Positions 1 to 10,383 of a stretch of 64,000 nucleotides of DNA are shown piece after piece. This DNA is from Siphonodentalium dalli. Lineage: Eukaryota > Mollusca > Scaphopoda > Gadilida > Siphonodentaliidae. How positions within the stretch are numbered: position 1 is the first letter of the stretch; each line of letters starts with the position of its first letter. Under the pieces are notes generated by a model. That model searched no databases and was not told where the DNA came from. It saw nothing but the letters and a program-made list of their open reading frames with translations. The position numbers and the translations under genes are program-made. The DNA is taken from contig CP136066.1 in assembly GCA_032622095.1 (NCBI GenBank), positions 232,010,961-232,074,960 on the forward strand, read 5' to 3'.

Positions 1-905
1 AACAACACCAATATGACATCTTTATATCACATGATTAGACTCCTCGTATCATGGATAAGAATGTGTATCACCTTGGTGGAAATTGGCGCTAAACATATTG
101 CGTATCAATTTTGGTGCCCCTCTGCCTTTCAGTGCACCCCTGACTCGAATGACGCCACTTTTGACAGATTTAGGTCACACCATTAGACTCCTGATACCAT
201 GTCGATGATAATGTATAAGTGTGGTGGCAATCGGTGACTAAACCCATTCTTATCAAGTTTAGTGCCCCGCCCACAATCTTTCATCCAAACGACAGCAATT
301 TGGCATCTTTAAATCACACAATTAGATTCCTTGTATCATGGAGAAGAATATTTATCAAGTTGGTGGAAATCGGCGCTAAAATTAATTTGATCAATTTTGG
401 GGCCCATCTCCACTTCTGTGCATCCCTGACGCGAACGGTGCCACTTTTGAAATATTTCAACCACACAATTAGATTCTTCATATCAAGGGAATTATTATAT
501 ATAAGTTTCATGACAATCGCGATAAATATTTGTATGCCCCTCCCCCTTTTCTGCCCCTGACAGCAACGGTGTCACTTTAGAAAATTCTAACCTGCACCAT
601 TATCTTTCTCGTAAAAAGTTACCCCTAGTAGACCCCTTTGGTGCCTCGGTGCTAAAATTAGCTTTCTCAAATTTGGTGCCCCTCTCCACTGCCTTGCATC
701 CCCGACTCGAATGCCGCCACTTTTGACATATTTAAACCACACCATTAGATTCCTTATATCATGGGGATGATTATATATAAGTTTCGTGGCAATCGGCGAC
801 AAAATGTTTTTTTGCCCCTTTTCTGCCCCTGACAACGACGTCATTATAGAAATTCTAACCAGCACCATTATCTTTCTCATAAAAAGTTACCCATAGTAGA
901 CCCCT
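1..905. repeat. Tandem ~145-bp degenerate repeat
   Basis: A motif close to CACACCATTAGATTCCT, followed by a TATCATGG block and an ATTATATATAAGTTT block, recurs near positions 32, 180, 318, 466 and 740. This gives a ~145-bp period with one diverged unit. A larger ~270-bp repeat is superimposed: the block ending in AAAAAGTTACCCNTAGTAGA occurs near 610-640 and again near 880-905. Short open frames here (for example 219-560) follow the repeat period and are not taken as genes. A single isolated copy of the same repeat sits at about 45540-45620. Confidence 0.8.
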
Positions 906-1600
906 TTAAGTGCCATCTAGATGGTCCCCTGTGAATTTATATAGAAGACAGACATTCACAAATATAGATATAGATTGGTAGGTGGAGAGTTATATAGCAA
1001 TCACTCACATGATTTCCCAAGAAACCAAGGAATTCTCTGATTAGGAGAGGGAAGAAATTTGAGGGATGAGAGGAAGTAATATAGCATATCTCCGTGAACG
1101 TGGCAATCGAGCGTTAATACCAAGCAGTCAGTTGCACCCAGTGTACTGGGTGGAAAAAAGATCAAACCAATCTACGGCATGTGACCATAGCATAGATGGC
1201 TTAATCCTGTGACGTGGACGTGGTCAGTGTGATAATCACGATACCAAGAAGAGAAACTGGTGGATAGAATAGAAAGGGAAACAGGGAGGGTAGTCAATCC
1301 CTCCAATTTCTTCCCTCTCATATTCAGAGAATTCCTCTCATCCCCACATAAATATGGGGATGAGATGGGGAATTCTCTTCCATACTCGTTTTCAGAAATT
1401 GTCGGGATTCAAGGAAGTAATATAGCATTGTCCCGAGATTCCACCAGTTTAATAAGAAGAATAAATAGCTTTAATGCACACAATATGCCCCTTATAGCCC
1501 CCACACAACAAACAGCTGTTTCAAGTTCAAAGTTGACATAAAAGTCGATGTCTGTATCACAGAAGTCCATAATGGAAAACTCATCACTGTCTATCTGTGA
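906..1600. repeat. Inverted-repeat region, no gene
   Basis: No convincing gene. An imperfect inverted repeat pairs 1029-1067 with 1297-1334 (arms ~38 bp, loop ~230 bp). Beside it at 1337-1364 is a hairpin with a perfect 10-bp arm, CTCATCCCCA. The layout suggests a decayed MITE or foldback sequence, but I could not fix ends or a target duplication. The open frame at 1260-1541 runs through these repeats and has no recognisable domain. Confidence 0.55.
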
Positions 1601-1883
1601 ATGTTAAGAACTACTTCCTGGATCATCCATATCCTTATAATAATGACTAAAAAATACTCCAGAAGTTGACGTGTAAAGACGAATAATGTCTAAATAGACC
1701 CCACAGGAAGCACTATGAGTAGAATGGTCTTTGAAAAAGGACACATCAATACCTGAATCACACATAATATCAGTAATCCACCGAGTTACAGTGGTTGATT
1801 TGACAGGATTGAAAGTTATAAAGGACAATAAAAGTTTACTACTGCTTCGCCTTTGAGCTGTCCTTTGTAAATAAGAGTCCAAG

Positions 1884-2005
1884 GTATGAAGAACACACAA
1901 TCGTGTATCTCTATAAGTATGAAGAACACACAATCGTGTATCTCTAAATGAAGAACACACAATCGTGTATCTCTAAGTATGAAGAACACACAATCGTGTA
2001 TCTCT
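1884..2005. repeat. Four-copy ~30-bp tandem repeat inside DIRS recombinase
   Basis: Four consecutive copies of a 29-33 bp unit with the core GAAGAACACACAATCGTGTA. On the minus strand the unit encodes RDTRLCVLHT, a conserved recombinase motif normally present once. The repeat is therefore a local amplification of element coding sequence, and it shifts frame between copies. Confidence 0.9.
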
Positions 2006-2423
2006 AAATGCATGGAGAGTAATCTGCAATGGCTGTTTAGACGGTTTTGAACATTTCAATAAAGATGGAATGATGAAAGTTAAAGTGGACGGAGTTGACA
2101 TAACAAAATTGAGATCAATAGCTGCAATAGACTGAGCTCTCTGAGCTGTGGTTAAAGCAATCAAAATTGTCAGCTTCTTGGTCAACTGTTCCAAAGTGAT
2201 GTCTATCAAAGGAAACAGAGAAAATGTCAATACAGTTGAAACTGGCCATGTAGTATTGTACTTTGGAACAGGAGGTTTACAATTACAAATGCCTTTCATG
2301 AAACGGCAAAGGAGAGGATCATATGTCAAAGATGTTCCACTAAGTAAAGATAATGTCTGACTCAAGTGTTTGCTGTCCTGCTGAAGTGCTAGAGGTGGAG
2401 CAATTAACATTTCTAACAAGGTT

Positions 2424-2489
2424 GGGAACCACGACTGGGTGACTCGGGAACCACGACTGGGTGACTCGGGAACCACGACTGGGTGACTC
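2424..2489. repeat. Three-copy 22-bp tandem repeat inside DIRS
   Basis: Three identical 22-bp units beginning GGGAACCACGACTGGG. On the minus strand one unit encodes a QSWFP motif at the RNase H/recombinase junction. Like the repeat at 1884-2005 it is an expansion of coding sequence, and 22 is not a multiple of three, so it breaks the frame. Confidence 0.9.
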
Positions 2490-2779
2490 CAGAAAGGTAT
2501 AATAGCATACTGACCTTCACTTGATCCTGCTTTATTTTGAGTAGAATTCTGGGTATCAACCTAAAATGTGGAAAACTATATGGTGATATATGTGACCATT
2601 GTGATGAATAGGCATCTTGATAGTCGGCCTCTGTATCATAACTCCAGCTGACATAATTTGGTAATTGACGATTAGCACTTGATGCAAAGAGATCAATTTC
2701 TGGATACCAAGCACAATGTACACAATTTTTTTGGAAAATAGATGGATTTGCCCAAAATTCACAGAATATCAAACCCTAC

Positions 2780-5700
2780 TGCTGAAACGCAGCCAACTGT
2801 GCTTCTAAATCCCAGTTAGCCAAAATGAAAATTGTACAAATAAACATTAACTCTCTCAACACCTCTTGTACTCTCTTGGAAAATTATGTCAAGAAGAATA
2901 ATGTCGACATAGTTTGCATCCAGGAAACGTGGAACAAAAATAAATCCATTAACTTCTTAAATTGGAACTCTGTTTTTCGAAATAGGACAACGGGCAAGCA
3001 TGGTGGTGGGGTCGCCACACTCATCAGGCCTGGTATCAAGTTTATACAAATAGACAATCCACAACTTGACATCGAATCAATCTGGACTGAAATAGTGCAT
3101 CCATCGGGCAGTTTTGTCCTCGTCAATGTATATATTCCGCCTAAACAGATAAAAGATATCCTCAAACTTAATTTAGCATTGGACAAATTTCGCAACAGTA
3201 GACTCCTAGTGCTGGGCGACTTCAACTGTAGGAACATTGCCTGGGAATTGCAAAATGATACCTGCAAGCTAAATAGGAAATCTCAATCGGCTCGTATGGG
3301 AAAAACTCTACTAAATATAACAGACAGCCACAACCTCAAAACACACAATGCCGGCTTATACACTTGGACAAGAAATGAATACCATAGCGCTATTGACATA
3401 ACTTTTTCACGTGGTCTAGATAATGTAGAAACCACTTGGTTTATTGATCGGGAGGGGTATGTTCGCACAGACCACTCCATAATAAATTTTGTTCTCAAAG
3501 ATTCAGTACAATCCGTAGATAAAACATTATGGAACTTCAAAAACTGTGACTGGACAGCCTGGAAATCTGCAATCAATGGAGAATTAAACAACTGGTGTAC
3601 ACAGTTCAAAACATTTGAAGGAGCAGACTCCAAATACGACAGTTTCTGCAAAGTTATTCTCAACACTGCAGAAACCCACATTGGTAAAAAACACATCACA
3701 AAACATTCAAAACAAGTATGGAACGAGGATATTAAACTAAAATCAATTGAATGTAAAAAAGCGAATAAGAGGTTCCATAAACGATCTGATCCACACAATA
3801 AAGCCATTCTTGACAATGCTCTTTGCGAACTCCGATCAGCCATAGAGAAAGAAAAATCAACACACTGGGAACAAACATGTGAAAAAATAAGCAGAGCTAA
3901 TCAACGCGATTTCTGGAAACTTATTCAACTTAATAGCGATCATAAACACATCCAAGACAACACCATTCAGCCAATTAAAATTCAAAATGGTGATAAAGAC
4001 TATGCACGTTCTGATGAAGACATATCAAAAAGACTGCAATATGTGCACATAGACCGTAAACACGCAGATACATCAGGTTTTGACATGCAGTGGAAAGAAG
4101 TAATAAATACTTCAATTAAAACTAACATCACTGACAACAACAATATTCTCAAACATAACATAGGAAAACCAGAAAATAGTGATATCAGTGAAAGCGAAGT
4201 GCTGAGTGCTCTGAAAGCCATGAACAACAGTTCTGCTCCTGGACCGGATGATATTCATCCTCTAATGATCACTAAATCTGGGGACATCATGGTTAAATGC
4301 ATCCATCTGTTATTTCAATATTTCTGGGTACAAGGTGTCATTCCATCAGCCTTCAAAAAGGACAATAAAATCTTCATAAAAAAACCCGGAAAATCAGTGT
4401 ACGACTCTGAAAAGTGCTACCGTCCAATCAGCTTGAGCTCTATAATTGGTAAAACTTTTGAGAAAATAATTACTTGGAGACTGATATGGAAAAGCGAGAC
4501 GAGCGAATGGCTGAACGATGCCCAATATGCATATCGTAAGCACCGCAGTACCACGAGTGCACTAGTTGAAGTAACCGAATCCCTTATCACAGCCAAAAAC
4601 GAAGGGAAGCATGCTCTCGTCACATATATTGACTTTGAAGGTGCTTTTGACTCCATCATGAGAGAAGGCATTGTATATAAACTCCTCCAACAGGGCCTTG
4701 ATGGAAGAATCCTAAAATATATCCACAACTTCCTAACTAACCGAACGAGCAAAAACTTTGTAAACACATACCAAAGCGACTGGATTCCAACTGAAATAGG
4801 GGCACCACAGGGATCTGTCATCAGTCCCATTCTGTTCACTCTCTATACTGATAACATTATGTCTGGTCGTTCAGAGCAAACTATCCGATACTCCGATGAT
4901 ATTACCATAATCACCACTAACCACGACCCGAAACAAGCAGAGAAAGAAATGAATGAATGCCTACAATCAGTCACTTCTTGGTGCAACAGATGGCACCTAT
5001 GTCTCAATACCAACAAAACCGACTTCATGCACATCCCTCCTGTGAATAACTGCACGGCGAATTTCAAACCCAATGTGTTCATAAACAATAAACTAATAGA
5101 ACTGATAAACGACAAAAAACTTCTAGGTGTTACTATTGATAGTGATTTATCATTTAAACCACACATTGAAAAAACTGTTTTAAAAGCTCGTGCTGGTCTA
5201 TACAAGATTGGGAAATTTGTTAATGAATCTGGCATAAACATGGACAAATCTATTAGACTGTATAAAGCAGCTATAGTTCCCATTCTACTTTATGGATACC
5301 CATCATGGTGTACCGTTAAAGAGGGTGTGATCCAAGAGCTTCTGAATGTTCAAAGATCTGCCCTACTAAACACAACTGGGGCTATTCATTCATCCAGTAC
5401 AGAGGCAATGGAAGTTTTATGTAGCACACCACCACTTCTCCTCAAAATGAAGGAGATGAACTGTTTAGAGTACATCAGGCTCAAATCAAAAAACAATAAG
5501 TCATCTCTAAAGCAGCTCCTAATCAGTGCCATAAATAAATCATATGAAACCCCTATAAAAAGGATGTTCCAAGACAATAAATATTTATTGAGCAAGAACT
5601 TCACTCAAGTGATAGATGAACCACAATATGAACTTGAGTGCTACAATTTTCACCCCAGTGTCACTATATACGCCTCTCCAGCTGGTGATATTGGACCCTG

Positions 5701-6925
5701 CTCATCCAAATCAGTTTCTCGTGACAATGCAGTGAAGGACATCTTAACATATCTTGAGCAAACTCTGGATCAAGATATAATAATTTTCACTGATGGTTCT
5801 ACTTTTCCCAACTCTCTTATTAGTGGAGCATCAGCTGTGATCTATCCATCCGGTATTCTTAGTGAACCCATAACTATCTCGGAAACCATTCACACTGATG
5901 GTCTCAACAATAGCGCTGAAATCAAGGGCATTCTTCTAGCATTAAAACACATAGAAATGACTCTAGAAGGTTCCAAATCAGCTTCAATTAACACTGCGCA
6001 CATATTATGTGACTCTCAATCGGCTATCACATCCATTTTCGAATTCAAACCTAGTGACAAATCTTATTCAATTATACGCGACTGCTGGCACACAATTCAC
6101 CAAGTGGAACTCCTCAAGCCCTCAATATCTATCAAGATTAAATGGACTAACAGTCATATTGGTGTTAAAGGCAATGAACTAGCCGATCAGGCTGCTAAAG
6201 AAGCAGCAAAAAACACACACATTTCAAACAAGGACCTTGTACCATCGGACGGAAAATCTGTAAAGGAATTCAAGTTGTTTGTATCTGAAGTCGTTAAAAA
6301 CAAATGGCAATTTAAATGGGATCTAAGTGAAACTGCCAGACATTCATACGACCTGTTTCCTTCCGTTCAACATGACTTTAAGGGTCTCCTGGCTAAGCAG
6401 CATCCTAACAGAAAGACTGAAATAATGATCAACAGAATCATTATTGGACATACATTACTTAATGCACACAAACACAAACTAGGCTTATCAGAATCTCCAA
6501 AATGTGCATGTGGTTGTGCTGATACTATTAAACATTTCTTCTTTGACTGCCAGTTATATTCCACACAAAGAGAAGCGCTGTATAGTAACATTTCCTCTCC
6601 AAATGATACAAAAAACAATTCTACAAACTCATTAATGGACCTTCAGACACTTGTGGGTTACCAAACCAACCCAAACACTCTTATGGAAGTACTCCGGTTC
6701 ATCAGTGATACAAACATTTCACTATAAGAAAGCTCAGCTTCATTCACTGTATGGAACTGTTCTTTTTACAGCACCATCTGACGTCACACACTCTGGCAAC
6801 AGTGTACAGCACTAAAGTGAAATAAGCATTGAGGGCTCAATTGCACCAGTGACCTTGGAGCTACCTTACAGAGCGAAGTCTCCTTTAAAGAACTTCATAG
6901 ACACACCAACCAACCAACCGATTCA
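2780..6925 (+). mobile_element. Non-LTR retrotransposon (I/Nimb-like) inserted in DIRS element
   Basis: The element begins just upstream of a single long ORF2 and ends after a ~190-bp 3' region at a short ACCAACCAACCA-type tail near 6905-6920. DIRS-like coding sequence on the opposite strand stops at about 2770 and resumes at about 6930, so the element is an insertion. A similar ~20-bp stretch of DIRS sequence seems to occur at both edges and may be a diverged target duplication. No ORF1 is present, so the copy is probably 5'-truncated or of a single-ORF type. Ends are approximate. Confidence 0.85.
2825..6727 (+). CDS. ORF2: APE endonuclease, reverse transcriptase, RNase H
   Basis: A 1300-aa uninterrupted polyprotein for target-primed reverse transcription. 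The N-terminal apurinic-type endonuclease (about 1-230) shows QININSL, IQETW, VLGDFN near residue 133 and RTDHS. The reverse transcriptase (about 440-760) shows YIDFEGAFDS, GAPQGSVISP and the catalytic RYSDD near residue 690, with serine where alanine is usual. An RNase H domain (about 985-1130) has TDGST, SAEIKG, CDSQSA and GNELADQAAK, giving the D-E-D-D set. A zinc-knuckle-like CACGC...HFFFDC lies near the C-terminus. Start is the ATG at 2825. RNase H plus C-terminal Cys/His points to the I superfamily; the exact clade is unsure. The lack of any stop suggests a recent insertion. Confidence 0.95.
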   Translation: MKIVQININSLNTSCTLLENYVKKNNVDIVCIQETWNKNKSINFLNWNSVFRNRTTGKHGGGVATLIRPGIKFIQIDNPQLDIESIWTEIVHPSGSFVLVNVYIPPKQIKDILKLNLALDKFRNSRLLVLGDFNCRNIAWELQNDTCKLNRKSQSARMGKTLLNITDSHNLKTHNAGLYTWTRNEYHSAIDITFSRGLDNVETTWFIDREGYVRTDHSIINFVLKDSVQSVDKTLWNFKNCDWTAWKSAINGELNNWCTQFKTFEGADSKYDSFCKVILNTAETHIGKKHITKHSKQVWNEDIKLKSIECKKANKRFHKRSDPHNKAILDNALCELRSAIEKEKSTHWEQTCEKISRANQRDFWKLIQLNSDHKHIQDNTIQPIKIQNGDKDYARSDEDISKRLQYVHIDRKHADTSGFDMQWKEVINTSIKTNITDNNNILKHNIGKPENSDISESEVLSALKAMNNSSAPGPDDIHPLMITKSGDIMVKCIHLLFQYFWVQGVIPSAFKKDNKIFIKKPGKSVYDSEKCYRPISLSSIIGKTFEKIITWRLIWKSETSEWLNDAQYAYRKHRSTTSALVEVTESLITAKNEGKHALVTYIDFEGAFDSIMREGIVYKLLQQGLDGRILKYIHNFLTNRTSKNFVNTYQSDWIPTEIGAPQGSVISPILFTLYTDNIMSGRSEQTIRYSDDITIITTNHDPKQAEKEMNECLQSVTSWCNRWHLCLNTNKTDFMHIPPVNNCTANFKPNVFINNKLIELINDKKLLGVTIDSDLSFKPHIEKTVLKARAGLYKIGKFVNESGINMDKSIRLYKAAIVPILLYGYPSWCTVKEGVIQELLNVQRSALLNTTGAIHSSSTEAMEVLCSTPPLLLKMKEMNCLEYIRLKSKNNKSSLKQLLISAINKSYETPIKRMFQDNKYLLSKNFTQVIDEPQYELECYNFHPSVTIYASPAGDIGPCSSKSVSRDNAVKDILTYLEQTLDQDIIIFTDGSTFPNSLISGASAVIYPSGILSEPITISETIHTDGLNNSAEIKGILLALKHIEMTLEGSKSASINTAHILCDSQSAITSIFEFKPSDKSYSIIRDCWHTIHQVELLKPSISIKIKWTNSHIGVKGNELADQAAKEAAKNTHISNKDLVPSDGKSVKEFKLFVSEVVKNKWQFKWDLSETARHSYDLFPSVQHDFKGLLAKQHPNRKTEIMINRIIIGHTLLNAHKHKLGLSESPKCACGCADTIKHFFFDCQLYSTQREALYSNISSPNDTKNNSTNSLMDLQTLVGYQTNPNTLMEVLRFISDTNISL

Positions 6926-6929
6926 ACTC

Positions 6930-7545
6930 CATATTCATAAATCAGCTCAGATTGTCTGCTACTCTGCTTCTGTGTTCAAAGATCCAGCAATGTGGATAGA
7001 TGACAAGTAAATATTGCGATCTAAAGCCCAAATAAATATCTGCTTGCATAAATCATTGAGTTTTTAAATATTTCCACCTTGGTTTTGTATATATTGTACT
7101 GTAGTTGTGTTATCAGATTTGACACAAATGTGACCATTAGTTGATTCTGAGCACAAATGCTGCAGACCAAGAAACACTGCTCGCAGTTCTAAGTAATTAA
7201 TATGTTCCAAAGATTCCAACTCAGACCACATTCCAGAACAAGATTTACATGTAACATAAAAAATACAGCCATAGCCAAATAAGGAAGAATCTCATATCAG
7301 AAAACCAGAGACTTTGTCAGGCCGAATGCAATGGCCATTCATGTTCATGATATTGGTTATCCACCATTTGATTTCATAAATAGCATTAGGTGATAATTTC
7401 AAAACAGAGTCAAAGTTCTGAGCATTATGTTTGAGAGCCTCGACCTTAAGATGGTTGAGATGCCTGTAATGAAAGTGTCAATTACACAGTAGCTCAACTT
7501 GGAAAGGTTATAATTTCATGAGTTACAGTCAATGGAGTGATTAGG
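6930..7545 (-). pseudogene. DIRS-like retrotransposon, RT C-terminal part and RNase H (broken)
   Basis: Translating the minus strand gives FHYRHLNHLKVEALKHN, SPNAIYEIKWWITNI, then WSELESLEHINYLELRAVF, HICVKSDNTTTVQYIQNQGG and IHIAGSLNTEAE. These are the RT thumb/connection and RNase H motifs of DIRS-like elements, including the SDNTT active-site block. Several stops and a frame change show it is dead. It continues, across the inserted non-LTR element, into the fragment at 1604-2772. The upstream RT core is missing, replaced by the AGATGGC-family repeat that starts near 7555. Confidence 0.82.
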
Positions 7546-7554
7546 AATGTGGAA

Positions 7555-8200
7555 AGTTGAAAGGCCTAGTTATGCAAAGAGTAAAATCCAATTTCATGAT
7601 GATCCGAACAAAGCTACGACCTGTAGCCTGTGTCAAAGGATTTAGTCATGCAAAGAGTAAAATCCAAGATGGCTGCTGGCGGCCATGTTTTTTGGCCGAA
7701 CAACCCCAAAATTTCATGATGATCAGACAAACAGTACGACTTGTAGGCCATGCTAATGGATTGAATTTTGAAATTCAAGATGGCCGCTGGTGGCCATGTT
7801 TTTTTGCCGAATGACCACAAAATTACTCGTTCTCATCTAGATGTCAATGTGAACAGCCATGACAAATATCATAATGATCCGACCAAAGGTACGACCTGTA
7901 GCCCGTGCCAAAGGATTTAGTCATGCAAAGAGTAAAATTCAAGATGGCTGCCAGCGGCCATGTTTTATGGCAGAATGACCCTAAAATGACTCGTTCCCAT
8001 GTACATGTCAATATTAACATAACTGACAAATTTCATGATGATCAGACAAACAGTATGGCCTGTAGCCCGTGCTAATGGATTGAATTTTGAAATCCAAGAT
8101 GGCCACTGGCGGCCATGTTTTTTGCCGAATGACCACAAAATGACTCGTTCCGATCTACATGTCAATATCAACGCCCATGACAAACTCAAAATGTTAACAT
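7555..8200. repeat. AGATGGC-family repeat array 1 (~160-bp monomers)
   Basis: About four degenerate monomers. Each has the core CAAGATGGC, then GGCGGCCATGTTTT, GCCGAATGACC, ACTCGTTCCCATCTACATGT and TTTCATGATGATC blocks, then TAGCCCGTGC. Two monomer types alternate, one with AAAGGATTTAGTCATGCAAAG and one with AATGGATTGAATTTTGAAA before the core. Open frames through it come from the period and are not genes. Confidence 0.88.
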
Positions 8201-8815
8201 GGGCACTCGGGTGACACGGGGTTGAAATATAACCTAATTATTAATCACACCACTGGAGCTGGAAATAAAACATAAAAATAAAATATGCCGGCCCTTGTTG
8301 CTTCAGAAGAAAAATTGTCCTACTATATTATACAGAGAATAAGAGAAGATATATCCCTGGTGTGTTGAGATATGCAGGTCAGAATCTCTACAGATTGAAA
8401 AGTCAGACTCATGACAGGTACCTTGGTGTGCACAAGGATAGTATGTAGCTACACATGTCAGGTGATGGCAGGTGAGTGATGAATGAGAGGCAGGTGAGTG
8501 ATGAATGCAAGAAATATTTTAGCCATAAAAAATGGTATTTGATTCTAAGGCACTGCAACATTGAAATAAATGGCCCACATTGGATGTTTTTTCGATTTTT
8601 TATATTATGACAAAAAAAATTAAGAAAAAAAAATTAACATGTTAACAATTTTTTTTAAATTTTGGTATGTTTTTATCAACAGGTCCATATAAATTGAGCA
8701 TTGCCTGAGAATCAACCTATTTAATTTTGTTAGCCACATTTGACTCAAATAACTGACCTGGTGAACTGAAGGAATGATCTCCAAAAACCGCCTGCTTCAA
8801 ACATCACGATCCTGA
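8201..8815. other. Non-coding stretch with a dispersed repeat
   Basis: No gene seen. A dispersed repeat at about 8560-8650 (ATTGAAATAAATGGCCCACA followed by an AT-rich block) recurs at about 10708-10800 and at 11098-11130 plus 11603-11680, where a MITE interrupts it. Two near-copies of an AGGTGAGTGATGAATG motif lie near 8470-8510. Confidence 0.6.
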
Positions 8816-8819
8816 GACA

Positions 8820-9190
8820 CCACCTCATTCACAGTAGATTCTGAGACTCTCGTAAATCTGGATTCTCACCATAGTATACACTACATATACATAACGGCCC
8901 ATGACATCCTCACTCACAGCATGTTACACTCCTCCCTGTGGACTGTGCTGGTAAATGTGGATTCTATCATCACCACGGTAAACACTACCATGACGAGTCG
9001 GAGTGAATGAACACAGATGGATCCCTTCCTTCCTAATCAGCAGCATGAGTAAGTAATAACCATCAGCAGAACATAACAACTGATGACATGTTACACTCCT
9101 CCCTGTGGATTCTACCCTCAATGAGTATATATGTAATAACAACCAACGATGAGTCAGAAACATAACCGACACAGCATGCAGCAACCCTCA
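8820..9190 (-). pseudogene. Decayed tandem copies of the NHL-gene 3' end
   Basis: Three partial copies of the last ~100-150 bp of the neighbouring NHL-like exon lie downstream of it. The marker CATGTTACACTCCTCCCTGT, which spans the stop region of the gene, recurs at about 8920 and 9088. A more diverged copy lies at about 8835-8880. The best copy encodes IHIYQHSPQGGV on the minus strand, matching ILIYQRGPQGGD of the intact exon. A 86-aa open frame (8924-9184) joins two of these pieces and is not taken as an independent gene. Confidence 0.75.
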
Positions 9191-9210
9191 AAATCCTCAC
9201 TCACAGCATG

Positions 9211-10383
9211 TTAGTCTCCTCCCTGTGGACCGCGCTGGTAAATCAGGATTCTATTATCACTCTTATCCCCAGGATTACAACAACCCACGACGAGTCGGTG
9301 GAGGTGATTGTTGTATGTCACTGACTTTGGATATCGGATTCCGTCCTTCTCAGTCAGCAGCGTGTGCATCATGTACGGAGGCTGGATCCTCATCTCTATT
9401 ATAGCGTGTCCCTTATTACTACACACGAACGCCCGATCCCCGTCGATACACAGCCCTGTAGGTTCACACAGTTCGAGGTGATGTGAGATGGAGGTGAGTG
9501 CACTGTCAGTCATCACCCCACGAGGGAGCTTACCATCACTACCATCCTTATCCCGCCCCAACACGACGTGCAGGACGCTCTGTAGGTCCCCCGTGATGAT
9601 GCTCACATAATGTCCCTTATTGTCACACACCACGACGAGGTCACCAGACTCCGATGCAGCAAGACATGAGTAATCATATGAGTAAGCAGCAGCAGCTGTG
9701 AAAGCAGCTGATGATTCACTGAGTACGACGCCATGATCTGTCATCCTCTTGATGCGGGGGTCACCATTAAACATCACGAGGAAGTCGTCTGCTGTATTCA
9801 CCATGCTCCTACAAGTCCCGGGTGTCGGGAACGTTCTCAGGTGACGGAGGCTTGTGATGTCATACACGGTGATCTCGGGTGTGTCCTCCAGACAGACGTA
9901 TACAGAGTCTCTCATCACGTGTATGTCCCATGCTTTAGACAGTAACCTCGGTGACTCGACCGCCGTCCTCCACTCTCGCCCCTCCTTCTTCTGTAGTAAC
10001 ATGCCATGTCTCACCAGGATGATGAGGTTGGAAGCCGCCGCCGGGTCAATGTATCTCACCTGTATGTATCTATCACCATCATGATCGAAGCTATCAGTGC
10101 GTGTCCAGACTGTACCCTCCTCACCTCCTCCTTCCTGAGTAATCTCAACATTATCTAGTATCTCTCCTTGTTCTCTATTAGCTCCAGTCAGTGTTCCGTG
10201 TATGTCTGTTAGAGAGGGACCATCCAGAGTTCCTCCCTCATCACTGACTCGTGTACATAGCACCTCCTTCATGTTGACCACAGCTTTCTGTCTAGATTCA
10301 AGTCTCTCTCGCAGATTCTTGAACCTGGACAGCACAGCGAGAACAGAACGCTCCAACGATTGGCCATCATGACGTGATTCATG
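9211..10383 (-). CDS. TRIM-like protein, NHL/beta-propeller terminal exon (partial)
   Basis: A single long exon, open on the minus strand from a good splice acceptor (CTTACAG, exon starts at 10383) to TAA at 9211-9213. The stretch from about 10383 to 10260 encodes a charged, probably coiled-coil segment (SLERSVLAVL, then LRERLESRQKAVVNMKEVL). The remaining ~290 residues form repeated strand-rich blocks ending in short tails such as RILIYQRGPQGGD, as expected for an NHL-type six-bladed propeller in invertebrate TRIM-like proteins. There is no ATG at a sensible place, so the RING/B-box exons, if any, lie upstream and are not identified. GC content is clearly above the surroundings. NHL domains of this family usually bind RNA or protein partners; the actual partner cannot be read here. 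Confidence 0.75.
   Translation of the reverse strand, partial: HESRHDGQSLERSVLAVLSRFKNLRERLESRQKAVVNMKEVLCTRVSDEGGTLDGPSLTDIHGTLTGANREQGEILDNVEITQEGGGEEGTVWTRTDSFDHDGDRYIQVRYIDPAAASNLIILVRHGMLLQKKEGREWRTAVESPRLLSKAWDIHVMRDSVYVCLEDTPEITVYDITSLRHLRTFPTPGTCRSMVNTADDFLVMFNGDPRIKRMTDHGVVLSESSAAFTAAAAYSYDYSCLAASESGDLVVVCDNKGHYVSIITGDLQSVLHVVLGRDKDGSDGKLPRGVMTDSALTSISHHLELCEPTGLCIDGDRAFVCSNKGHAIIEMRIQPPYMMHTLLTEKDGIRYPKSVTYNNHLHRLVVGCCNPGDKSDNRILIYQRGPQGGD

Larger units (their letters stand above)
1604..2772 (-). pseudogene. DIRS-like retrotransposon, RNase H end plus tyrosine recombinase (broken)
   Basis: Read on the minus strand from 2772 down, the fragments show the DIRS signature PEIDLFASSANRQLP, then a YVSW block, then a recombinase N-terminal motif LLCRFMKGICN followed by PPVPKYNTTW, and further on LTAQRAQS and RLCVLHT. 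The C-terminal recombinase part carries RWITDIMCDSGIDVSFF and DHSTHSAS, where the family normally has HSxR, so the catalytic arginine is lost, and ends near HYYKD. Reading frame changes several times and two short tandem expansions interrupt conserved motifs. The rest of the element (RNase H core) lies at about 6930-7545, beyond an inserted non-LTR retrotransposon. Family assignment is from memory of DIRS proteins. Confidence 0.82.

Noticed and set aside
2884-5604. Minus-strand frames up to 186 aa opposite the non-LTR ORF2
   Set aside because: Antisense shadows of a well-supported 1300-aa protein; no motifs.
8924-9184. Independent 86-aa gene beside the NHL exon
   Set aside because: It is composed of two decayed copies of the NHL exon tail.
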